Program-made: the position numbers and the translations under genes
DNA from: Pseudoalteromonas luteoviolacea DSM 6061
Lineage (GTDB): Bacteria; Pseudomonadota; Gammaproteobacteria; Enterobacterales; Alteromonadaceae
Length of the DNA stretch: 64,000 nt
Direction of reading: 5' to 3'
Assembly (NCBI RefSeq): GCF_001625655.1
Contig: NZ_AUYB01000136.1
Coordinates: 1-64,000 of the forward strand
Shown here: piece after piece, positions 1 through 8,863 of the stretch
Position numbering within the stretch: the first letter of the stretch is position 1
How the letters are laid out: the number at the start of each line of letters is the position of its first letter
Notes under the pieces: model-generated
Seen by the model: only the letters and a program-made list of their open reading frames with translations
Databases searched by the model: none
Told to the model about the DNA's origin: nothing

Positions 1-10
1 GTTTAATTAA

Positions 11-262
11 AGCAGTTCAAAAGGACCTGATGGTTACCAATGGCCCATATACTATTTATATCCACTTGATTCTAGCCTAAGCATAACTTGGTCTGGTCAA
101 TGGGAACTGAATGCGTGGCAAAACTATATGTTTATGGCCATTCTGCTGGTTTTTTCCACACACTATGCGATTTCTAAAAAGATCACCGTTTTAGAAGTGT
201 TTAGTAAAAATTTGAATAGCGAGTTGTTTAAAATGTGGCAAAAATACTTTGGTAATAAATAG
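11..262 (+). CDS. C-terminal part of a membrane protein (partial or frame-broken)
   Basis: The frame from base 11 to the TAG at 260-262 reads as the end of a membrane protein. It has a Trp/Tyr/Pro-rich stretch, one hydrophobic helix of about 13 residues (YMFMAILLVFSTH) and a charged C-terminal tail. The Trp/Pro pattern before the helix vaguely recalls the end of inner-membrane metal-dependent hydrolases of the YdjM/DUF457 type, but this is weak. The same frame has a TAA at 8-10, so the upstream part is either in another frame (a frameshift near bases 11-25) or the gene is a remnant. The upstream sequence lies outside the window. Confidence 0.35.
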   Translation, partial: SSSKGPDGYQWPIYYLYPLDSSLSITWSGQWELNAWQNYMFMAILLVFSTHYAISKKITVLEVFSKNLNSELFKMWQKYFGNK

Positions 263-362
263 CTTCGTAAAAGCATGTGGAAGAATAAAAAACAACCAAT
301 TCGGTCTGAACAAAATCGAATTGATAAGGTCTATATTGCTGATTGATTAAAAGGAGATTTTT

Positions 363-1241
363 ATGAAAGCAATACTTGGTATTTTAATAACACTATTCTG
401 TTTTTCGGCATTTGCGAGTTATGAGAACTTTACATATCGCCATGACCCAATTGAACACACATTTAGCCCTAACGTTTTACCAGAAAGCAAAAAAGTTTGG
501 GTTGCACTTCCAAAGGGGTACCACTCACCCGAAAATGCGCAAAAAAAGTACCCTGTAGTCTACATTACTGACGGTGAAATGTACCAATTCATTACCGCTG
601 AGAGCATGTGGTTCGCTAGTATCGTGGGTCATATACCTCAGGCGATTCTCGTAGCAATTGACACCAATGAAAATAGGGCGAGAGACCTCACGCCAACAGT
701 GCCCGATGACGGCCACAGTTCCGTTGATACAACGGGGCAAAGTGCTAGACTTCAGAGCTTTATAAACGATGAAGTGGTGGCTTTTATTGATGAAAATTAC
801 CGAACTAACGATTTTAGAGTGTTGGCAGGACATTCGTTAGGCGGGTTATTTACTATTACCGCAGCGTTAAATACTCACGTACAAGATACTTTTAAATCAT
901 ACATCGCGCTAGACCCCTCAATGTGGTGGGATAATGCGTTAATAGTTAATCAAGTTGAGTTGTCAGCAGCTCTATTTAACTCTAAAGCTTATAATATTTA
1001 TGTGGCTGCCGCACATGATCATGATAATGTACCAAAGGAATTTTTTGCTGATTATTTAGCCCATATTCAAGCTATTGCTAGGACAGGGCATTTGTTACTT
1101 GCGGCGGATAAAACAACCGGCACTTATGACGTATTTCAAAGTGAAAACCATATGTCAATGTTACATCAAGGGCTTTATAAAGGGTTGAGAGCTGCATTTG
1201 CATGTTACCCAGTTACTTGTGGTGTCTCTGCAGTAGACTGA
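363..1241 (+). CDS. Secreted alpha/beta-hydrolase, putative esterase (IroE/Fes-like)
   Basis: A 292-residue protein with a Sec signal peptide (about residues 1-18, MKAILG... ending FASY). The rest matches the esterase family of PF00756, which includes IroE, Fes and S-formylglutathione hydrolase. The nucleophile elbow is GHSLGG with Ser158, and a likely catalytic His lies in an ENHMSML segment near residue 263. The KYPVVYITDGE segment near the start is typical of the family. An AAAAGGAG ribosome site sits just before the ATG. The substrate is unknown; siderophore or simple ester hydrolysis in the periplasm is an inference. It stands alone, with no siderophore genes nearby. Confidence 0.8.
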   Translation: MKAILGILITLFCFSAFASYENFTYRHDPIEHTFSPNVLPESKKVWVALPKGYHSPENAQKKYPVVYITDGEMYQFITAESMWFASIVGHIPQAILVAIDTNENRARDLTPTVPDDGHSSVDTTGQSARLQSFINDEVVAFIDENYRTNDFRVLAGHSLGGLFTITAALNTHVQDTFKSYIALDPSMWWDNALIVNQVELSAALFNSKAYNIYVAAAHDHDNVPKEFFADYLAHIQAIARTGHLLLAADKTTGTYDVFQSENHMSMLHQGLYKGLRAAFACYPVTCGVSAVD

Positions 1242-1448
1242 TTAATTGTAATAACACTGTTTTAGCGATATACAATCACTAACCACACCAAATAGCTCTT
1301 TGAGTTGAGCCTCTTCACACGAGTGATGGGGCTCTGCTATGAACATGCAAGAAGAAAAGTTGGATAAAGTCGAGACGTTAAACCAGAACAACCGAATGGA
1401 TTAGCCCTCCTATAGAGGCGGGCTTAATAATTTGTATAAGGAGTAAGG

Positions 1449-2180
1449 ATGAAGTTAGCAGTTGCTCAAAGCTGTTCCACACGCGGTGATGTTACACTCA
1501 ATATTGAAAACCATATAAAATATGCTCGAGAAGCCAGCAAGCTTGGCGTGAGTTATTTAATCTTCCCTGAATTGTCTCTAACAGGCTATGAACTTGATGT
1601 CGCAAAAGAAGTTGCTTTTGAATTGGATGATGTTCGTTTACAGCCTCTGTTTGAGGCTGCGAAAGACTATCAGATATCGCTGGGTGTTGGCGCACCTATG
1701 ACATCACAAGGCTCACTTAAAATTGGCCTATTTGTGATTCATAAAGATGGTACTGCCGAGGTATACGAAAAGATGCATCTTCATGAAGGAGAGGAAGTCT
1801 ATTTTAATAATGGCAATACCTATCACCTAATTGAAGTGGGTGGTCAGAGAGTTGCTAATGCTATTTGTGCAGATACCACCAACCCCTCTCATGCTAAAGG
1901 GTGTGCAGAACTTGGAGCGACGGTCTATATCGCTGGCGTACTGGTAACCCCTCAAGGGTATGCGAAAGATGCGAGCCTATGGTCAAGCTATGCGAAGAAA
2001 CACAATATGCTAGTCGCAATCGCTAATTACAACCAGCCAAGTGGAGGATTGGCAGCAGCCGGTAAAAGTGCAGTGTGGTATGGTGACCAATTATTGGCTC
2101 AAGCCAATGAGGATGACGATGTACTTGTGGTTGCGCAAATAACGGACGAAGGCTGGTCAGCCAAAGTCTATCAAGTTTGA
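1449..2180 (+). CDS. Carbon-nitrogen hydrolase (nitrilase superfamily)
   Basis: A 243-residue protein with the complete nitrilase-superfamily catalytic set: Glu41 in FPELSLTGYE, Lys108 in YEKMHLHEGEE and Cys140 in NAICADTTNP. These enzymes hydrolyse amide or nitrile C-N bonds through a cysteine thioester. The length fits the small cytoplasmic amidase/carbamoylase branches. There is no signal peptide. AAGGAG precedes the ATG. It is monocistronic and the neighbours do not hint at the substrate. Confidence 0.85.
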   Translation: MKLAVAQSCSTRGDVTLNIENHIKYAREASKLGVSYLIFPELSLTGYELDVAKEVAFELDDVRLQPLFEAAKDYQISLGVGAPMTSQGSLKIGLFVIHKDGTAEVYEKMHLHEGEEVYFNNGNTYHLIEVGGQRVANAICADTTNPSHAKGCAELGATVYIAGVLVTPQGYAKDASLWSSYAKKHNMLVAIANYNQPSGGLAAAGKSAVWYGDQLLAQANEDDDVLVVAQITDEGWSAKVYQV

Positions 2181-2430
2181 CCAAAGAAGTTTGTTTGTGA
2201 TTTTACTATTAAGACGTCCAATGAAGTAGGGAGCAACTGCAATAAATGATGCTTGGGTGATGAGATGCCAAGTGTCAAATACCCTACTTCAGATAGTTCA
2301 GCAGTAAGCTTGATCTATTGATATCAACAGAATCTGTAGAGGAGACAACACCTACTACTTGCCTCAATTAAAGCTCAATAATTGTCCGCTTTGGCCGATA
2401 ACAAAGCGCATGGATGTGTTAGGAGGGCGT

Positions 2431-3393
2431 ATGAAAATTGAAAGTGCACAAGTCAATATAGTGAACAAGCATGAGGGACACACCCATGTTTATGAAAAAC
2501 GAACTGAAATTCATGAGGCCAATGAAACAGTCGCTCCTGAACTGGTACAGGAAAGCATCGCTCCAAGCGAGGACGAGCTATCCATGCAAACCAGCGCTAA
2601 AATGTACATTCTCAAACTTCTGATACAAAAGTTAACTGGTAAAGACGTTGAATGGTATGACGACGTTGTGGGTAAAGAAGTCTCTCATCTAGAAATGTCT
2701 AGGCTTATGGAGCGCGTTGAAGGGGGAGAAACAGAGCAAAGCACGCCAACTCAGATCATTGTTGAGCGGCTTACAAATGAGAGCCAGTCTAATGCGTTAA
2801 AATTGGATGGCCAAATCACTCTAGAAGGTGGGCAACGAATTGACTTTGCCTTCAAAGCAATGTTTGAGCAATCCCATACCAGTTACCAAAAAACTATTGA
2901 AAATGTAAACATGAAAGACCCCTTAATAATCAGCTTTACTAATAAATCTGTTGAGCTAGATAGAGAGAATATGCAATTTGATATTGATGCTGATGGGCAA
3001 GTCGATAGCTTTGCTTATCTTAAAGAGGGTTACGGTTATTTGGCTCTAGACCTCAATGGAAACGATAAAATAGATGATGGCAGAGAGCTTTTCGGCGCAT
3101 TAAGTGGTAATGGCTTTGCTGACTTGTCCAAGTATGACCAAGATAAAAATGGTTTTATTGATGAAAATGACGAAGTATTTAGTAGTTTGAAAGTATGGGT
3201 TAAAAATAAAGGTGAAGATAAATTACTTACGCTAAATGAAGCAAACATTGGCGCAGTTGCACTGCAAAATGTAGACACTCCACTTAATATTAGAGAGCAA
3301 GGTGAGCTTAAAGGCGCAGTTAGAAAATCAGGTTTTTATCTGGATGAACAAGGTAATCCAAACTTAATCCAGCAGGTAGACTATGTTGTTTAG
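2431..3393 (+). CDS. Protein with EF-hand-like calcium loops
   Basis: A 320-residue protein. The ATG at 2431 is chosen over the upstream TTG at 2359 because AGGAGGG ends four bases before it. The N-terminal 150 residues are charged and unassigned. The C-terminal half has Asp-rich loops: DIDADGQVD, then LALDLNGNDKIDDGRELFG, then DQDKNGFIDENDE. The second is a motif also found inside large RTX-type calcium-binding proteins. No signal peptide is evident. Calcium binding is inferred from the loops. Function is unknown, and it could be exported by an unconventional route. Confidence 0.7.
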   Translation: MKIESAQVNIVNKHEGHTHVYEKRTEIHEANETVAPELVQESIAPSEDELSMQTSAKMYILKLLIQKLTGKDVEWYDDVVGKEVSHLEMSRLMERVEGGETEQSTPTQIIVERLTNESQSNALKLDGQITLEGGQRIDFAFKAMFEQSHTSYQKTIENVNMKDPLIISFTNKSVELDRENMQFDIDADGQVDSFAYLKEGYGYLALDLNGNDKIDDGRELFGALSGNGFADLSKYDQDKNGFIDENDEVFSSLKVWVKNKGEDKLLTLNEANIGAVALQNVDTPLNIREQGELKGAVRKSGFYLDEQGNPNLIQQVDYVV

Positions 3394-3614
3394 TGCAAAG
3401 CACAGCATAGTTAATGTAATCCTATTTAGTTTTTGTAGTCGGTACAAAGCATATTTGCTAGCGTTCATCGATAACAAATAGTTACATTGTTACTAAGCGT
3501 GTAGAGTCTCTCCTTGCACAAACCCGATGTGCACGTTTTTACATCGTAAGGTTTGTTTCGGTTAAAACAACATATATGTTGCTGGTTTCAATTTTATTTA
3601 AGTGGATTAATAGC

Positions 3615-5144
3615 ATGATTAGATTCATTTTTGCTTTGCTAACACTGTTATTGGTGAATACAGTCCAAGCACTTCCTAACGTCCAATTCGCCAAGCTCGA
3701 CTTAGAACAAAGTAAGCACCTGATTATCTTTTTGAATGGCAATAAACTCTCAGGCTTGTCTGCTGAAGTAAATCAAAAAACCAATGGCCAGCTCCAGTTT
3801 GCAATTAAAAGCGCTGGGTTTAACAGTGCATTTGGTAAAACCAAAACTTTCTATGGACTAGCTCCTTTTGCTCAAATCACGGTTGTGGGAACAGGCAATA
3901 AAGCATTGGAACAATCTCAATTGCAGGATTTGGGTGGTTATGCTGTGGCAACCACACCAGCGAATGGAAAAAAACAGTTCGCGCTGATCACAGATAGCCT
4001 AAACACTCAAGTAGCAACACCTGAAGCTTGGGTTGCAATGGGCGCGGGCCTTCGCGACTATCATTTTGATAAATATAAGGCACAGTCTAGTCAATCTGAG
4101 CCACGAAACCTGATATTACAAAGTGGCAACCACATAGCAGCATCCAAAAAGTACAACGATGACTTAAAGTTTATTGTTGAGGGTGTGCATCTAACCCGTG
4201 ATATGGCATCAGAACCAGGTAAGGATATCTACCCGCAAAGTTTTGTAGACAAAGTTATAGATGCATTTGATGACATAGATAACGTTGAGATAGATGTACT
4301 TAATGTTAGGGACATGAAAAAGCGCAATATGGGCGCAATTTTAGGTGTTGGCCTAGGGTCAATTCACGAACCTCGAATGTTAGTAATTAACTACCGTGGA
4401 GGAGCAAGGAATGAGGCCCCAGTTGCACTTGTGGGTAAGGGGATTACTTTTGATACTGGTGGTATAAGCCTCAAGAAAAATAGTGGTATGTGGCAAATGA
4501 AGTCTGATTTGTCAGGTGCGGCAGCCGTTGCAGGCACACTTTTAGCTGTCGCAAGTCGTGGGGAAAATATTAACCTTGTGGGTGTAATGCCGTTAGCGGA
4601 AAACATGCCAGCTGAAGATGCGATCAGACCGGGAGATGTACTAACAACTATGCAAGGTACTACCATCGAAATTATATCGACAGATGCTGAAGGGCGTTTA
4701 CTTTTAGCAGACGCTGTACGCTACACTCAAGATAAGTTTAAGCCAAGAATGTTAGTCAATATTGCTACCTTAACAGGTTCAGCTGCGCGAGCACTCAGTG
4801 ATGAATATGCTGCTATGGTTACACGTGATTGGACACTTGCGCAGAAGATGATGTCTGTTGGCAACACCAGCGGAGAGTCTGTATGGCCTTTGCCTTTACA
4901 CCCAAATTTCTTCAAACAAATTAAGTCGGATATAGCAGACATCAAAAATTCAGGTGCAGGTAACCCTGGCGCAAGTATTGGTGCTGCGGTTGTTGCAACG
5001 TTTGTTGATGAGGGCCTCTCTTGGGTCCACTTGGATATTGCAGGTGTGGATTGGTTGAATCAACCGATAGCAGTTGCACCTAAAGGTTCACAAGGTTGGG
5101 GAGTACGCTTTTTGGATCAGTTGGTTCGCGAAAGTCGACAGTAA
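3615..5144 (+). CDS. Exported leucyl aminopeptidase (M17 family)
   Basis: A 509-residue protein. ATG 3615 gives a clean Sec signal (MIRFIFALLTLLLVNTVQA), whereas the earlier start at 3576 adds 13 residues that spoil it. The C-terminal catalytic domain carries the M17 signature: the metal/active-site segment VGKGITFDTGG near residue 275, MWQMKSDLSGAA near 290 and TDAEGRLLLADA near 356-367. These match the two-zinc site of PepA-type leucyl aminopeptidases, which release N-terminal residues from peptides. A signal peptide is unusual for PepA and implies a periplasmic or secreted role in peptide scavenging. It is followed by a strong hairpin at 5162-5199. Confidence 0.9.
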   Translation: MIRFIFALLTLLLVNTVQALPNVQFAKLDLEQSKHLIIFLNGNKLSGLSAEVNQKTNGQLQFAIKSAGFNSAFGKTKTFYGLAPFAQITVVGTGNKALEQSQLQDLGGYAVATTPANGKKQFALITDSLNTQVATPEAWVAMGAGLRDYHFDKYKAQSSQSEPRNLILQSGNHIAASKKYNDDLKFIVEGVHLTRDMASEPGKDIYPQSFVDKVIDAFDDIDNVEIDVLNVRDMKKRNMGAILGVGLGSIHEPRMLVINYRGGARNEAPVALVGKGITFDTGGISLKKNSGMWQMKSDLSGAAAVAGTLLAVASRGENINLVGVMPLAENMPAEDAIRPGDVLTTMQGTTIEIISTDAEGRLLLADAVRYTQDKFKPRMLVNIATLTGSAARALSDEYAAMVTRDWTLAQKMMSVGNTSGESVWPLPLHPNFFKQIKSDIADIKNSGAGNPGASIGAAVVATFVDEGLSWVHLDIAGVDWLNQPIAVAPKGSQGWGVRFLDQLVRESRQ

Positions 5145-5161
5145 CTGACTACACTCTATTA

Positions 5162-5199
5162 ATCAAATGGTTGCACTGGCCCTCGTGCAGCCATTTGAT
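5162..5199 (+). repeat. Long near-perfect inverted repeat (hairpin)
   Basis: Two 15-base arms (ATCAAATGGTTGCAC and GTGCAGCCATTTGAT) differ from perfect complementarity at one position, which becomes a G-U pair in RNA. They enclose an 8-base loop. It lies 17 bases after the aminopeptidase stop. There is no T-run, so it is not a classical intrinsic terminator. It could stabilise the 3' end of the mRNA. Confidence 0.7.
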
Positions 5200-5309
5200 A
5201 GTGGCCAATGAAAGTAGGTGTTGTGTTTTGCCTTTGAGTCGTGAATTGTATTTAAATTGAACACAAGAGGTGGTAGTTTTCGCCGCAATTTTTTATTTAA
5301 GTGGATATT

Positions 5310-5678
5310 ATGACTGCAAGACTACTGAGTGCTTTAGTACTTCTATTTATGACACCAATGGCGTTAGCTTCCAACTCATTTTCGTGTAATATCAAAGATC
5401 TATCAACCACAATGAGTGCGCCTAAATATTTGATTGTACATATGGAATGTGACTCAACTTCACCCATAGCCCCAGGCTCAAACGGGTGTACATCATCTAC
5501 GGTTCTGAGAAATGCATTTACCTTTGATGCTACCAGCGAACAAGGTAAGTTGAATGCAAGCCTAGTGTTGATGGCGTTTGCTACTAAAAAGAGGGTTTAT
5601 GCTTCTACATACGGCACTTGCCCTAAAGGTTTAGAAAATACCCCTTTATTGTATGGCCTAAAAGTTTACGGTAGCTAA
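5310..5678 (+). CDS. Small secreted protein, unknown
   Basis: A 122-residue protein with a Sec signal (MTARLLSALVLLFMTPMALA). ATG 5310 is preferred to GTG 5301 because it starts the signal directly. The mature part has four cysteines (SFSCN, MECD, NGCTSS, GTCPKG), which could form two periplasmic disulfides. I do not recognise the family. The leader before the start shares TTTATTTAAGTGGAT with the leader of the aminopeptidase gene upstream. No operon partner is apparent. Confidence 0.65.
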   Translation: MTARLLSALVLLFMTPMALASNSFSCNIKDLSTTMSAPKYLIVHMECDSTSPIAPGSNGCTSSTVLRNAFTFDATSEQGKLNASLVLMAFATKKRVYASTYGTCPKGLENTPLLYGLKVYGS

Positions 5679-5877
5679 TTAGCCATTTTATTTGTAAAGC
5701 CTGTCCTATCAAACCCTTTTTCCCAATTGAGTTTACACAAAAACCAGATGGCGCAATGGGTATATTGTGGTGGGCTCTATAATTTATTTAATACTTTTTT
5801 TGAATATAGAAATTTGTTGTTTTAGGTACGTTATTTTGCTGCTATATTCATCCTTCATTTCTTATAAGGATAATAAA

Positions 5878-6216
5878 ATGAAGGTTTTATTTGCTATATT
5901 TATCACGTTTCTTTCTGTCAATTCTTATGCCATGCAAACAAAGGCCCCTCAGAAAATAGCCTATTTAATGACTTGGGCTGATTACACTGGTGGTGTGTTT
6001 AAATTTGTATTGGAAAATCAAGATGAGGAGGCGCAAGCGTTGTGTCCATCTGGATACTGGTTAGATGGTTCAAGTGATAAGAATGCCGCTCTATATGGTT
6101 TTATAAAAGACGCCTACCAATCTAAAACCCCGATAATTGTTTATGCCAATGAAGCACTAGATTGGGATGGAATGATCACAAAAGAATGTAAATTACAACT
6201 TGCTGTTGGGTTCTAG
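5878..6216 (+). CDS. Small secreted protein, unknown
   Basis: A 112-residue protein with a signal peptide (MKVLFAIFITFLSVNSYAM). The start at 5878 has an AAGGA site seven bases upstream. The earlier GTG frame entry at 5767 would add 37 residues and bury the signal. The mature region holds two cysteines (ALCPSG and KECKLQL). No domain was recognised. It belongs to a run of small exported proteins between 5.3 and 10.7 kb. Confidence 0.6.
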   Translation: MKVLFAIFITFLSVNSYAMQTKAPQKIAYLMTWADYTGGVFKFVLENQDEEAQALCPSGYWLDGSSDKNAALYGFIKDAYQSKTPIIVYANEALDWDGMITKECKLQLAVGF

Positions 6217-6298
6217 TTTACTTCTACTTAATCTGGGAATTGAGCTGCTTTCAACTCTCAGGTTAAAACTTAAAACTAATTTAAAATAAACTTATCAA

Positions 6299-6910
6299 AT
6301 GGTTATGAAGTCAATTATATTTATACTTTCGTTATTTATCTCTTTCTCATCAGCGTCCAGCGTTGAAATTACTACTGCAAATCAAACGGTCAAAGAACAA
6401 AAAATTAAATCTGACTTGCTATCTTTACACAAGCAATATGATTTAACCTCTTGGCTTTACACAAAAGAAGTTTTGATTGATGAAAATGCAAAGGTACCGT
6501 TTAGCCATCCTGTTATTACGATGAGTACGCAGAAAAAGTATTTAGAAGACAGAGTAAAGTTACTCTCTACTTATTTGCATGAGCAGTTTCATTGGCATGT
6601 CATTGTGAATGGCAAACCTAACATAGAAGAGTTTCAGGCGCGGATCAAACAAGACTTTCCGACAGTCAAAGTGGGATTTCCGCATGGAAGTCGAGATGAG
6701 GGTAGTACATTAAGCCACATCATTGTGTGTTACCTAGAATATATCGCTTTGGCAGAGTTGGTGGGTGAAGAAAAAGCGCGACAAAATTTATCATCTAACG
6801 GCTATTATAAGTGGGTTTATGCGACAGTTTTAGACCCAGCAAACAAAGAAAAGTTAGATAAATTGCTAAGTGAGTTTGGATTAGAGTTCAGAGAGACAAA
6901 GCGAAAGTGA
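6299..6910 (+). CDS. Exported protein with HExxH zinc-protease-like motif
   Basis: A 203-residue protein with a Sec signal (about residues 1-20). It contains HEQFH at 94-98, an HExxH motif in a predicted helix (LSTYLHEQFHWHVIV). A second conserved-looking helix, SHIIVCYLEYIALAEL (139-154), holds His140 and Glu147 as possible third ligands. This layout is like a minimal zincin metallopeptidase, but no named family was recognised. No good ribosome site is visible, and ATG 6299 and ATG 6305 are both possible. Peptidase activity is an inference. Confidence 0.6.
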   Translation: MVMKSIIFILSLFISFSSASSVEITTANQTVKEQKIKSDLLSLHKQYDLTSWLYTKEVLIDENAKVPFSHPVITMSTQKKYLEDRVKLLSTYLHEQFHWHVIVNGKPNIEEFQARIKQDFPTVKVGFPHGSRDEGSTLSHIIVCYLEYIALAELVGEEKARQNLSSNGYYKWVYATVLDPANKEKLDKLLSEFGLEFRETKRK

Positions 6911-7088
6911 TTGCAATCGAAGGTGTATTTAACTGTACTGGAGCATAATGCGACATAGTATATCAGATGTAAGATCATCATAATAAATTATGAATTAGAT
7001 ACTTAGCGAGTTAAAGAGTTTATCGTATCAATGAATAATAAGTAAGACATCTCTGTAATCAATATTGATTTAAAGGATTAATGGTTAA

Positions 7089-7817
7089 ATGGAATATAAT
7101 AGCCCACTAGGCCCTGAAGCAGAGCAAAAACTAATTTCATTGCTAAATCTTGAGTCAAATAGCCAAGTTTTAGAAGTAGGTTGTGGCAACGGGAAATTTT
7201 TGCATAGTTTGATGGCCGCTTATGATGCGAGTGTAATAGGTGTAGATGTCGACCAAGCCTTGATAGACAGGGCGATTGATGGTGCAAATAATAAGTTTGA
7301 TAAAATGCGTTACCAGTTTTTGTGTCGCAGTTTTGAGTCATCGGACTTTGCTTCTCATTCATATGACTTGCTGATTTGTAATGGCGCTTCTCACGCATTC
7401 GGAGTGAGCGAGACTCAACTGATAAATGTAGCTGAGCAAGCCGGGACATTGCTAAAAAAGGGAGGCTTGTTTTTGCTCGGAGAGTGCTATTGGAAAAAGG
7501 TGCCACCTCAAGCATATCTAGACTTCTTAGGGCAGCCAGTTACTATTTATAACGACTACAAAGGGAATATCGACCTTGTCAAAGAACAAGGGTTCAGCAT
7601 CATTTTTGCTACCTCAAGTAGTCAAACGGATTGGGATAGCTTTGAGTGGACTCGTAAGCTAATAGCGAAACAAGACCTAAGAGCAGATCCAACCAATAGT
7701 CAGTTATCCAGTAAGTTAGTGAAAATTGATACTTGGCTTGATGCCTACTTAAAGTGGGGGAGAGAGCACCTAGGTTTTGGTTTTTATTTATTTGAGAAAA
7801 ACACAGATGGAGTGTAA
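7089..7817 (+). CDS. SAM-dependent class I methyltransferase
   Basis: A 242-residue cytoplasmic protein. The SAM-binding motif I is VLEVGCGNGKF (residues 27-37). An acidic motif II (VIGVDVDQALIDRA) and a motif IV-like YDLLICNGASHAF follow. It resembles the Methyltransf_11/25 group of small-molecule methyltransferases. An AAAGGA site lies twelve bases upstream of the ATG. The substrate is not predictable from context and no partner gene is adjacent. Confidence 0.8.
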   Translation: MEYNSPLGPEAEQKLISLLNLESNSQVLEVGCGNGKFLHSLMAAYDASVIGVDVDQALIDRAIDGANNKFDKMRYQFLCRSFESSDFASHSYDLLICNGASHAFGVSETQLINVAEQAGTLLKKGGLFLLGECYWKKVPPQAYLDFLGQPVTIYNDYKGNIDLVKEQGFSIIFATSSSQTDWDSFEWTRKLIAKQDLRADPTNSQLSSKLVKIDTWLDAYLKWGREHLGFGFYLFEKNTDGV

Positions 7818-8071
7818 GCCAAGATCGCTTAAAAGTGGATAATGGCGCGATTGCAATTTTCTTAGCTTTGACCTAAAAGACTCTTTAAATGGAGATTTAG
7901 ACATTTTTGTTTTGAAAGTCGCCTCATTATTCGTATATGTGCAAACCTTGTAAAACACCTTTTGCCAAATCAACACTGAGCACTGTAGAATATTTCATAA
8001 CTGTATGATTCAAATAGTGAAAGGCAGTTAATAGCAAGCCTAGCAGGAAAGAGGAAGTCAAATTCTTGGTT

Positions 8072-8740
8072 ATGTATTTATTTAAAACCATTATGAAGCA
8101 AATTTTACTTTTTTTATTGTTTTTGACGTTAAGTGCTTGCTCCAGTGTGACAGATACAAAGGATCCAGATTTTTTAAATTTAAAGCCTGAATTCAGTATT
8201 GTGCTGGGCTATATAAATAAAACTGAATATTTACCAGAAATAGAGAGTCAATGCGCTAAAGGTCACATATGTATTTCTTTAGACCCGCCACCACTGAAGC
8301 TTAATATCGTTGTAGAGGATGTAATTTACGGAGACATGCAATCTAAAAGTGTCACCGCGTATACAACCAGTCACTATGGACTCTCTACATATCCCGAAGA
8401 CGTATATTACCTTTTCATGTTAAAAACCAATGGCAAAGAAATTATCATTCCTAGGTATAGCCCGAAAGAAATAGCTTTAGATATTGATGAACAGCCAACA
8501 TTGCCAATGTTCAGTATCGATGATATTCCAGAGTGGATCCCATGTAATATCTCTCATTTAAACAAAATGATTGAATATGACGGTTCTTACGAGCATGTGC
8601 TATATGCGATAGAAGACTTTACCCCAGAAGAATTAAAAGAAATGGAGAGTTTCGCTGTAATTTCAGAATACTCAGTTCGTATTGTGCGTGGTATTTATTT
8701 ATCTGATATTAAGCGTTATTTATCAAAACAAAGCTGTTAA
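8072..8740 (+). CDS. Putative lipoprotein, unknown
   Basis: A protein of about 222 residues beginning with a lipoprotein signal: a hydrophobic stretch (ILLFLLFLTLSAC) with an LSAC lipobox. The start is uncertain. TTG 8066 has the best spacing to GAGGAAG (8051-8057), while ATG 8072 and ATG 8093 are in frame. The mature part has several cysteines and no recognised domain. It is likely anchored in the outer membrane facing the periplasm. It is a single gene. Confidence 0.65.
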   Translation: MYLFKTIMKQILLFLLFLTLSACSSVTDTKDPDFLNLKPEFSIVLGYINKTEYLPEIESQCAKGHICISLDPPPLKLNIVVEDVIYGDMQSKSVTAYTTSHYGLSTYPEDVYYLFMLKTNGKEIIIPRYSPKEIALDIDEQPTLPMFSIDDIPEWIPCNISHLNKMIEYDGSYEHVLYAIEDFTPEELKEMESFAVISEYSVRIVRGIYLSDIKRYLSKQSC

Positions 8741-8863
8741 GAAAAGAATGAAAAAAGCCGGGTTTTGCAAACGTGAGATCTTTGGTATTGGGTATTGAAA
8801 TATGAAAGGTTAAAGCAGCACCTACTGCAAACATCTGGTACTGTATCGTCGGTGACTTATTAA

